Assembly (NCBI RefSeq): GCF_963678635.1
Contig: NC_087062.1
Coordinates: forward strand, 81,386,751 to 81,450,750
From: Symsagittifera roscoffensis
Taxonomy: Eukaryota > Xenacoelomorpha > Acoela > Convolutidae
Length of the DNA stretch: 64,000 bases
Direction: 5' to 3'
Shown: positions 48,311 through 60,300 of the stretch, piece after piece
Layout: each line of letters starts with the position of its first letter
Position numbering within the stretch: position 1 is the first letter of the stretch
The notes under the pieces: generated by a model
Told to the model about the DNA's origin: nothing
Databases searched by the model: none
The model's input: the letters and a program-made list of their open reading frames with translations, nothing else
Position numbers and translations under genes: made by a program

Positions 48311-51300
48311 GTAAGTCAATCATCATTCTGACATGTTTTCACAAAACATTCAACTAATAGGTTGAACATTCAACTAATAGGTTGAAGAAAAAATCTTTCA
48401 AAATATTCAAATAGGTTTTAAAAAGCATCGAGAAATTCGTCTATATAAAACATACTTTAAAAAAAATCAGCTTCAAAAACTTTAAAGTCTAATTGAATAT
48501 GGTACGTTAAAAAAGTGTAATCATTGAACTTCTTGAAACTATTTGAATGTCTCGAAATTTTTCTTCTGGAATCTTAGTGAAGAATAAAGTTTCAAATATA
48601 AAATAGTTTAACTTTCTTCTATTTTTTAAAAATACACTGGATATATTTCGGCCTTTTTATTGCTTCTTCAGTTTTTTGAAAGGCGTTTCATTGGTTATCC
48701 TAAAGGTCTAGGTTGACTAGATTTATTTCACCGGCGTTTTCTAACATAAAAATTATTCTTCTTCTGAAAGTTTCTAAACACCCCTTTTTTCTATTAGTTT
48801 ACCAAATACAAGTTTAAAATACGTGGGATCAATTAAACCCCATCCCCTCCCCTCAGAAAGACCAAGTTACAATCTTTTCACAGAAGTTAAATTGGATTAA
48901 AATTAAATTTTAATCTGAATTAATTGCGCTCCATTTTAAGCGCTGCATGTTAAATGCTCGATCCTGATTGGCAGAAAATTCTCACTTAGAACCAAATTAG
49001 CATCCTCACCTTAATCTTGCTGTTTTTTGGGAGACGAGGGACATGATGTTAACTATGTCCAATGAGTACTTTTCTGACTTTTTATAAACATGAGCTAATT
49101 CGATGCTCAACGATGCTCAATAATGCTCAATTATGCTCGATAGTTGCAGTTTCAAAAACAAAGTTCGTCCGGTGTAAATGTTTTTTTTTCAAATTGCAGG
49201 CACAAATGTAAGCTTGGTGTATTCGAACGAGAGCACTCAGAACATAGATTGTATCTTTGTCCTCTTCCTGGGGGAGCACTCCGTACTCACCAACTTCGAA
49301 GCGACTGTCGGGGGTAGCCACGCGGAACTGAGTCTGTTCCTAGCCGAGAAACTAGAGCCAGACTATCTCTTCGAATGTGACGAGGTTAGTGAAGCCTCGG
49401 TTCTGCAGCGGGGCGACTTCATCGTCGACCAGCATCAGAATCACCAGTACTTCACGGGAAACATCGGTTGTCTGGGGCCGAACCGAGATGCCGAGTTGAA
49501 ACTTGAACTGGCGACGCAATGTGACGTCACTGCCGACGGAGCTATTCGGTTTTACCTTCCTTCGGTTTGCACGCCTCGTTATATTCACAGACACAAAATG
49601 CAAGTGCCCTTGGATATCGAAAACACCCTGTCATTTTTCCTAAACCCAAGTGAAGAGTCGAATTCGTCAACCGGTCTGACAAAAGTGCCCAATTTATCAA
49701 ACTTGGCACAAAAAACTGAACAAAACTTAATGCCCTACACTTTTGAGTTCACGCTGAAAGTGAATTCGCCGTGTTTGCTTTCGGGAGTTTTCAGCCCAAG
49801 TCACGAAATACGAGTTGACGCCGACTTACACGAGACAGACGCTCGGAATTGTATAATTACACTAGATGGTAGACACGAGTACTCGAGCGACATGGAAATC
49901 AATATATACCTCTCGCAGCCGAACGAGGCTTACTCGGTTGTCGAATCAGGAGACCTCGGCCGAGTCGAGTACGAGTCTATGGCGATGACTAGGTTCGAAC
50001 AGCGAATGCGTCGCCGCGAACCGAGCGAACGGCGCTTCCCCAAAAACCCGTCGGATGTTTTGAAGCACACATTTCACAAAGACATCATGCACGTTCCATC
50101 TTGCATGATTAGCTTTACGCCTGACTTCGACAGCCTAATTGCCCATTACGACGTCAAAAATATCGAAACTTTTCTGTGCGAATATATTTTTGTAGTGAAC
50201 AGGTCAAACTCAATGAGCGGAGCTTCTATTGCGAACTTACGCGAAACTCTTTCAATTTGCCTCAAGTCTTTGCCATCCTCTTGTCTGTTTAACTTTGTCG
50301 GTTATGGCTCGGTTTTCAAACGAATTTTTGACCACAGTAAACCCTTTATATCCGACTACGTCTGCGAGGCCAGTCGCTGGATCAAAAACATGCGTGCAGA
50401 TATGGGAGGTCTGGACCTGTTTGCTCCCCTCGAGTGGATCTTCTCCTCTAATCCGAGATCGGGGGTAGTGAGACAGGTGATTGTGTTCACAGATGGTCCC
50501 GTCAACAACACCCACCAAGTACTGGAGCTGATCAGAAATAATGTGCACAACTCAAGGTTCGTCTTGTCTCACGTCCCTAGTCCCACACTTAGCAGCGTTT
50601 CGAGGGGGAGGGGGGACGACCACTCCCCCCCCCCTCATTTCTGGTTATAGTAATTCGGAAAGCTCGGAACATTAAATTGATCAGCCAAAAAAAGTCTAGT
50701 TTTTCATTTTTTTTCTACTTTCGCCGTGTGTTCGCCATTCTTGTTTTAGCTTCAGCGAGATTTCAGGCCCTAAGTCGGCGCGACTATGGTTTTTTGGATG
50801 ACGTGAGATAATTTTTTAAAAATTTATTGGACAATGTTTGATCTTGAGAAATAGAAAAAGCGTTTGAAACTCATAAACACAAAAATCACGCTGATACTCG
50901 AAATCAGAATGCTCAAGTGATGAAAGCAATATTTTTAAATGGTGGCTTTAAACATTTCTTGAATTCAACTTTTAACTGTATTTCGATTATTTGAGCCCAC
51001 ACCATAGTTTCATGGATAAAATGATTATAATGGTAGAATGTTGTCATTAAAATCCATTATTATTGCTTATTTAGACCATGAAGACAATTATATAGTCATT
51101 ATAATCGATTAGTAAAAACACAATCCATTAAAATCCATTATAAATGATTAGCATTCATTTGAAATCCATTATACTTGACTATAATGGATTAAATTCACTA
51201 TACTTTTTGCAAATTTTTTTTGCAAAACTTTCCACAACTTCCAACAACTATACATACGGCCAACTCGAAATCTGAACCTAATCATTTTTATATAAAATGC

Positions 51301-54300
51301 GAGTTTAAACCTACCCCCTCCCCTATCCGTTCACGTGTTCAAATACCCGCCCCTGTTTACCGTTGTCATCTATACCCCACGTTTACCCACTATATTACCG
51401 CTCTTACATTCACCCCAGCCCCTGTGATTACTACTCAAACCAACCCCCCCCCTCCACCGTGCGCCTCTCCGTAAATGTGGAAAAGTTTCGTAAACGGCGG
51501 GGGAGTGAGTGTAAAAGGGGATGATTTTAAATGGGCGGGGATGTCAACAAGGAGGTGTAGCGGGACCGAGGGATGTAACTGGGGGGGGGGGGGGGGGGTG
51601 GGGTTGTTTCATATGCTGAAGGGCCAAAAAGGATGTAGGGATGTAAAATGGATTAGGGAGAGTTAAAAAAGATCAGCAAAAAAATGAGAAACTAAAATAT
51701 TTATGAGAACTCGTTCTATCTGATGTGACGTGCATCAAGCCAAAAACAACAGATAAGTTTTGAAAGTACTGAAATGCGTTTAAAATTTTCATAATAATGT
51801 ACTCAAAAAAATATTATAATCCAGTATAATTGATAATAATCAATAAAAATTGATTTTTATATTTGACAAAACTTAAGATCTTAATCCATTTATAATTGAT
51901 TATAAATAAGCAATTATTTTTAATTTTATGGAGACTTGAAATGAAAGTCCAATAGAACCGATTTATGATCCATGAAACTCTAGTTCGGGCTGCACGTGGA
52001 CTTCAATGTTTTTTTTAAAGTGTTTTTTTTGAGTTTGTCTGTTTTGATCTGCTTATAAATCACATCAAATTTCAGGAAATTCAGTGTTCTGTTTTTCATG
52101 GCAAGCTTTCCTAATTTCTATGTGAACAGTTTGATTCGATGTCAATTATTGCAACTGGTTCATAACAAAATGCAATAAAAACTTCACCGAAGCAAACATT
52201 TCGCTTTTGTTGCAGGGTGTTTTCAGTTGGCATCGGGATGAAAGCGGACGTGGAACTAGTGCGGGGTCTGGCCACAGCCGGAAACGGACACTACTGCTCA
52301 GTTCTGAGAGAAGACCGCATGCAAACCAAGGTATACTTTCATTAGTGACCTCTTAGATAGTATAAGTCATTTTTTTTGCGTGCCGACATTTTTAGGTGCG
52401 GACGTAATTTGAGCAACAAATTTTTTTTGTTCAAAAAAAATATCTTCAGCTGTGAGTCTCAAGCATTGAACTTAGACAAAGACAACTTAGTGAACAGATA
52501 GGGCAGTAGGCAGACAAACTTTTCGAGTTCAACGAATAAGGTGATTTTTTCCTAACAAAAACTACCATATAAACCCTTGGACAATTTTAAACAACCAACT
52601 TTGTTCACTACAACGTTTATTTTACCCTCTGACGCAGTAGCGAATTAAGGAGGGGGGAGGGTTAAGATATCTATTTTCTATTTACTATTTTAAGATATAC
52701 ATTTCTGGCTATCCGAACCTAAATTTGTTCTGAAGGCGCCCCTACAGCGCCTCTCTACACTAAATTTGAGGAGCGAGCTTGCGCAGAAGAAACCAAATTT
52801 TTTGGTCAAAACCAGAGTTGGAACCGGGCCCGGATTTGAGGCCCGGGCCTGTTTTTGATGAAAACAGGAATTTCCAAACAAAAAGTTAATTGAAATTCAA
52901 ATGTGAATTTAAAAAAATTTAATAAGACCATTGGCTGCAGCCGATCCTAGCAGTTCAATTTGGCTGAATTCTTGAATCGCTGCTCAGCTGTGTCTGACTC
53001 CGGAACAAAAGAGAAGTTCTTGAAGCTTGAAAGTTGTTAACAGAAGCGTGGAAGGTGTGAACTCTTTTGAAAGTCAGGCCTGGGCCCGGCCCAGCCCGGT
53101 TGCTGGTCCTAAAAATGAGGCCCTTAAAAAGCCGAAGCCCGGTTCGAACTCGAAGTTCGTGTATTAAAAAGTTGAATCGCGAGTCGACCGAAAAAAAAAC
53201 TCAATAATTCATGCATACATTCCATCAACTGTCCCTCAAAACACAAATAAACTGTTGCAATCTGCTCTTTTTACACTATTTAATTCAATACTAGCCTTTC
53301 AAAAACTCAGATATCACTAAAATCAATCTTTCGTTTGATTAAATATCAGCTGTACCTGAAATATTGAAAAGCTGCGATAAAATGACATAGAATCTTAGTC
53401 TAAATTTTGACGAAAAAAGGACAATTTTTTGCGCTCGCCAACTGGTTCCCGAGGTGCTCACAAGGTGTGAGTTTTATACCAAAAGCAGGTCTTCAAAAAG
53501 CTTTTGAGGACTTCTGGGAAAAACTTATGAAAGAAAAACAAAATTTAATAATTGCAAAAATCATCTACCTGAAAGTTTATTTGACAAGTTTGAAACTGTT
53601 ATTGTGGGAGTTTCAGGTTATGCAGCTCCTGAAGATAGCAATGAGTCCAGTTCTGTCCGACATCAAGATTGAATGGTCCCTGCCTGAAGAGTACGAAGTG
53701 ATTCAGACCCCCCAAGAACACGCTGCCTGCTTTATGGGGGGCACAATTACCACATTCGGCCTCATTTTTCCCCGCTTTTCATTCGACCACATGGGCCCTG
53801 AGTTTACTAATCTATGCCATCAGTCGCAGTACCCGTTTCCAAATCGGTTCCCAGAACGAGGCACTGCCAATTTCTTCTCGGTCGGAACTATGGACAGTGA
53901 CCACTCAATGTCCTTTGAAGGCGCGGGAGGTTCACGACAGGCTTCCATGGACAAAATGCCTTCACCGGAGGAGCAAAGTAGAAACCACCAACATAGTCGC
54001 CAACTTCAGTTCCGACACACGAAGTTCAACTCAGTGACGGGACCCCAACAAGTTCACCAACCGTCGAGCCTGATGAAACAAGCTTTATCCTCCTCGCATC
54101 AGAGTCAAACTCAAAGTCAAACTTTAGACGGCCAAGGTCAAAACCAAGGTCAAGTACCCAACTACAGTTACACATATCGCCGTGTGGGAAGAGGTCGCAA
54201 CCGAGGATGCTTTTCGGGTGCCACTGTTGCATCGAGTCGCGAAGGGAGTCGCGACAGCCGAGACGACGACTCGGGCTACGGAAACGAAATGGTAAGTCAC

Positions 54301-57300
54301 AAGTCTTAAGAGACATGTAGTTTGTTTCACTAGCAAGCGATATATCACAAGTGTTATATACTCGCCTTTATATTTTTTATTAAAAAATATCTGCGTGGAG
54401 AAAAATTGTTCGTCAGTACTGACTAGGTTGCAGAAGGTATAGATCGTTTAAGACCCTGAAAATTACAAATAATCACTCCCCAAAATTTCGGCTTCCATTT
54501 TTTGCTAAGATGCATTTTAAGATGAAATTTTTTAATTTCTAAAATATGATTTTTTTCTAACTTCAATTTTTTCTAAAACTAAAACTTCAATTTTTTTTAG
54601 TTTAGGGGGGGGGGGGGAGTATTATAGAAAGAAAAAGAGAAAAAGAGTCGAAACAATTACACACACATGCTAGCGCAAACTCCACCCCCACGGATTATTC
54701 AAATGAGTTCCACAGCTTTCTCACATAAAGCTCAGAATGTTTCTTATCACGATAACAGATTTTTTGTCACGTCTAAAATTTCTGTAAATTTCTTATGGTC
54801 AATGTTTCAGAACTTCTTTGTAGAAGACTAATTACGAAGCATATATTTAGAACAAGTTTTTCCGCTCTGATCTAACAAACGAGCTACGATTACTCTAGAG
54901 GTAAAGATTTTTTAGTTATTTTTTGGTGATTAAAAATGCTTGTGATGTGAACAGTTGATTCCTTCTTGTAGATATTGGCTCTCTTTTTCAAAAATATGGT
55001 CATTATAGCCAAGTCGCTGAGATCGATAAATTGCGTAAGATCGATAAGTTAACTAATCCCAATATTTAACTATTAAAAAAACTGTATAATTTTGATTCAA
55101 ATAAAGGTTACGAGTGAGGCAACAAGAAGCAAATAAAATTATCAGTTTTCTTTAAAATTTTTTTAAACTAAAAGAACTGACCCAAGCACTTCATTGACTC
55201 AAGCACTTCAATTTAATTTCCAAATGCTGCTTAAAAAACTCCAAAAACAACTTTACTCAAGTAAAACTAAAATTTCACGGCCTAAAGTAGGCAAAAATAA
55301 GCTATTTTAAGCCTGTACACGCACTATAATATTTCAAAATTAGATCAACAATCAATGCCGAGAATATAAAACAGTTTTTCTCAATACTAGGACAATTTTT
55401 TGGAAATTTTTGGAAGATCAATTCACGACTGAAAGGACTTTAATGTGATAGATCACTTGAAGCATAAGCAAAATTATTTGTTGTTCCCTATTTTACGTGG
55501 AGTTCCTCCTTATTTTCCAAATGGTCGGAACAACAAGACTGCTCGTATCAGAACGACGACGCCGTGATTGTTCCGACTGCCACTTTAAATCTTTAGAAAA
55601 GAGTTCGACATAAACTGATGATTTCATTTGAAGCTATGACCCCACAAGCTATTTGAGGGAAGCAATGATATATTTAAGACATAGTAACGTGTTAATCATA
55701 ACAACAAGCATACCTCAGTTCAATTTGCAAGGATAACTGAGCAGTACTAAATTGCCGCATACAAGTTGCTAGGACAAACTACATTGCTCGTTAATTATCA
55801 AATTGGCCCAATATTTTTGGCATATTTCAAATCCGTATAGCTTTGCAAAAAATGATTACCAGTATAATAATTATTTATTAAGTTTTAGCTCAGGAATCAG
55901 TAGCTTTTGATAGTATAAAAAAGTTTTGTCACCAACAACTAGTTAAAAAGTTGACATTTGTCTGGATTAAAAAAAAACACCTCAAATACAAATAATCTGT
56001 CACTTTTTTCGAACGCATGAGCAAAAAAGTATCAAGAAAAAATAAAGTGTCTAAAAGAAAAGATTTGTTTTTAAATGCCACATAATTTTAAAAAAATCTG
56101 ATTAGTGAACTGTGCGCCAGTCAACTTATTTTTCAGATATGGAATGCGGGCGCGTTCTACTAAAAAGAGTATCAACAGAAACAGGACAGCGGGCAATCAA
56201 GACAAGGCACTGAAGGATCCGTCTGTCCTTTAAGGAGTCTCGGATATTTTTTGATGAATGAAAAATACAAGCAACGTTGAGTTTTTAGCTGATAATGTCA
56301 AATACAAGGTGCGAACGTTTGGTTCATAAATTGATTGAATACGCCCACTCATCTGCCTCAAATCAAATTGGAACAATTTTATTGCGCGGGGAAAACTCGC
56401 CGCGCATAAGTAATTCACGTTACACTTTCAGGAACTATTTGTAAAAACAAACAGTTTAGTAAGACGCCTGTAGGAGCAACTTTAGTTACAGGTAACTGTA
56501 GTGTGCGCACGCGAAGATTCAGGGATCGATCCGCCTACTCAGCAAATTTCCAATAGTAAATTGGTATGAATTCAAAAAATACCCGAAGCATAAATTTTCC
56601 TCATTTTCTTTGAATGTCGGAACAAACAAGCTTCTATGTTGTGGATTCCTCTGCTACTGTATAAAAACGATCATACAAAATCGTTAAAATTGATATAAAC
56701 CGACTTAAATTGATTTTATTGTTTTTAAAATCCGTAAGAAACTGAAGCCAAAAAAGTTGAAAAATTAGTATTTAAATCGATTTGAATTTGACTGAAATTG
56801 ATTTTCCAAGCTTTGTTTTTGTACAAACTAAATCGATTTGAAATCGATTCAAATAGACTTTTTCAGTTGTTTGCTACATTATCTTTATAAAATTGATTGC
56901 AATCCGTTTCGCGTCAGTACAGGATTGGCAGTTCAAATATTGGCAGTTTATAGTTAATCAAAAAATATATAACTAAAAACTTTCGAATCCGAATAAAGGA
57001 TATTCAGGGTTTTGCTATAAGTCGTTTCGTATATAAATTTTCTTAGGTGCTCACATCATAGTATAGCTTGCAGTTAAGCTTGAAATTGGAAAAATTGAGT
57101 TCTTTTTATAACCCGTCGATATCAAAACGGAACTCACATTTGAACAAAATAGAGGGCAATTATTGTATCACCTGAAAACAATTTTCTTGACTATGCTTTA
57201 TGGCTACTATGAAAGAAATTTAGTCAATATGCCTCGGGAAAATAATTCTCGGGAAGTTGTTTTTTGTTCGATTAGAAATATAAGACTTTTAGAAACTTAA

Positions 57301-60300
57301 ATCAGGCTTCGAGCGTCATTATTTTTACAGTAGTGAAATGAAGTAAAAGTTAAATAAAAAAGGAGGGAATTAACAAAAGTGGAATTATAATTGAACACAT
57401 TTAACGGCAAGTTACCAATTAACTTGAGGCCGCAAAGTGGGAGGCTGTATTGCTAATTCAGTCTAGCGCATCCTTTTTCGGGAAGCCATAAATTTATTTA
57501 TATTTTTACAATCAGCTCAATCTTTATAAAAAAAGGAAGATGAAAATTATATCTTAAGCTTAAATGTAACAAATTTAAATGAAGGCGCTAAATTAGTTCA
57601 AGTAAGACACCTGAAAACGACTCGAAAAACAACTTTACTGAGCAAGAATGTAGTCGTGTACTAGAAATTTTAGCAGCGGAATCCAGAACATCTCATTATT
57701 GCGTTTTTGTTCCGACTTTCAAAGAAATTGAGAACTAAAATATGCTTTGGGTGTTTTTTTTATTTCAGACCAATTTTCAATAGAATACTTGCTGAGTAGA
57801 CGGATCGATCCCTAGATCTTCTCATACCCAGTATGAGCGCAAACATGACTGCACCAGCCTGAAACTACGGTCGCTCCGACACGGGTCTCACCAAACTGCT
57901 CGTTTATAATATAGTTGCTGAAACTGTATCGCAAAACACTTATCCGCGGCGAGTTTTACCCGTAATACAAAATTGTTCCAAACTGAATTGAGGCAAAATG
58001 ATTTGGCATGTCAAATCAAACTTTAACACATTGTATTTGGCCTTATCAGCGAACATTTCATTGTTAATTATCAATTGCATTTACCAAAATTTATCCGTGA
58101 CTCGTTAAAGAACAGATGAAATTTTCCGGGGCTTGTCCTGATATGCTAGCTGTCTGTTTCCTTTGAACTATTTTAGTAGAATTCGCATTCGCATATCTGA
58201 AAAATAAGTCCGATTGGCGCAGAGTTCACGAATCAGATTTTAGTTTTAGTAAGTGGCATTCAGAAACAAATCATATCTTTTAGACAATACCGACTGATGA
58301 AAAAAAAGTTTTTTTTTCTGACATTTTTTCGAAAAAAGTGACGTAATAATTAAGCTTGGGGTGTTTTTTTTATCCAAGCTATCATCGATTTTTTAACTAG
58401 CTACTTTTGATAAGATTTTGTTTGATATCATTTGAAAACTACTAATTCCTTGAGCTCAAATTTCTAATAAATTTTTTCTTAGCGGTAATCAGTACTTGCA
58501 AAGTTATACGGGTTTGAAATATGATAATTAACGGGCAATTTACTTTGTCCTAATAACTCGTGAGCGGCGATTTATTACTGCTCAGATATCTTTCCAAATT
58601 GAACTCAGGCATGTATGTTGTTATGATGATTATGTTACAAAATTGTTAATATATCATTGCTTACTTTAAATAGCTTGTGGGGCAATAATTTCAAAAATCA
58701 ATTTAAATCATCAGCTTAAGTCGAACTTTTTTGGGAAGACGTTAAGATGCTGTTGGTCAGTTTTTTGTAAATTATTTTAATCATGTTTGATAATTTAGTT
58801 TGCCGTTGCTTTTCTCGCTGAATTTATCAGAATCCGAAAAATACAGTTTATTTTTATTTGTTATTAGTGATATATTAGTTAACTAATTGATCTTACAGAA
58901 ATTTATATGAACTTGGGTCTATAATTTGCCACTTATGCGCTGCGAACTATGGATTAGGAGGAAAAGGAGACAAAGCTCTCACAAAGTAGCTCAGCCTAAT
59001 GGCTATAATGAACATTTTTTTTGCATTTCCCAAAAGGGTACCAACGTAACTGTTGACGTCAAAAACATTTTTAATCACAAAAAAATTAAAAACAGAAAAA
59101 ACTTGCTCTAAATACAAGCTTTGAGTTTAGTTCAGAGAGATAAGAAACATTCGGAAGCTCCTTACATGAGGAAGCTAGGAAATTCGTTTGAAAAAGCACG
59201 GGGAGTGAGGTTTATAATAGCATGAGTGTAATTAATCCGAGTTTCGACGAAACTTACGGACTTTTTGTGCTCAGAGTGGTTCTTTTCTACCGACAAATTT
59301 CGGCTTTTTAACTAGGAAAATTTGACGAGATTTTCTTTCATGTCATGTAAATGTAAGGTTGTCCTGGTCTCAAAACTTTTTCTTTTGTGAATATTTTTTG
59401 TAAACTTATGGTGTTGCAAAGATGGCTAAAATACCCAGTTTTGGAAAATTAACGGGCAAATTCTTGTGCTATTAACGCTTAAGAAAACTACTTAACCCGT
59501 CTTAGAAATCGTTTCAAATTGATATGATGTTTGGTATTTGTTATATAATCAATATTTTGATTCAGGCGAATCTTATCACCTTGGACATTACAAAATGTAT
59601 GGCGAGATAGTTTTCCAAAAAATAGTCTTTGAAAATGTTCATTTTTTTTCACTGAATTTTGAATCTGTTTTTTTTCAGCAATCACTACTGGTTAGAATTC
59701 AATTTTTTTTTTGCTGTGATAAGAGTAGTCGTGTTGTAATTGTAACTATAGTTGTAGAGTATGAGCTCACTTTTTGTTTATAGTCAGAACAAATAGCCCA
59801 GATTTAGTCAAAGTTTTTCTAAGGTTGGAAAAATAGCTTTTGAAAAGTTTTTTATTGAATTTGGGTTCAAGTGCCTAATGATAGACTAAACTTAGTAGTT
59901 TAACGTATCAAAAACGTTTATTCATTTTTCCCTGATTTTTTATAGAAAAATATCTTTTTCCCTTTCAAATTTTGTGTTTCATTCTTTTTATTATACAAAT
60001 GAACCCTAATTGCTGGTGCTTTATTAGCATAAATGGAAACAAGTATCTTATAACGGAAATTTTGTTTTCATTGTGGGATTCAATTTTTTTCTGGAAACCA
60101 TTACATTTTAAAATTGCTTGATAAAAATCTAAATTTTTGATAAAAAGTATGAACAAAGAGCGGGTAAAAAATAAGGAAAAACGGTCTGTCGTTTCTTTTT
60201 CCAATGTGAATCATGAAACTTTCAGTTTTCAATCTATGTTAACTTCAATCTAAGCTAATTTTGGATAGTTTTTTGAGTGAAGTGATCATTTAGCGAAAAA

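Noticed and set aside
50557-50650. Read-through of exon 2 to a stop after a proline-rich run
   Set aside because: The donor at 50,557 splices in phase to exon 3, which completes the VWA fold. The read-through crosses a G-rich/C-rich repeat-like patch.
53407-53616. Open frame continuous with VWA5B-like exon 4 on its 5' side
   Set aside because: AT-rich, no family similarity, and the acceptor at 53,616 joins the family-conserved PVLSDIKIEW segment to exon 3 in phase. It is intronic read-through.
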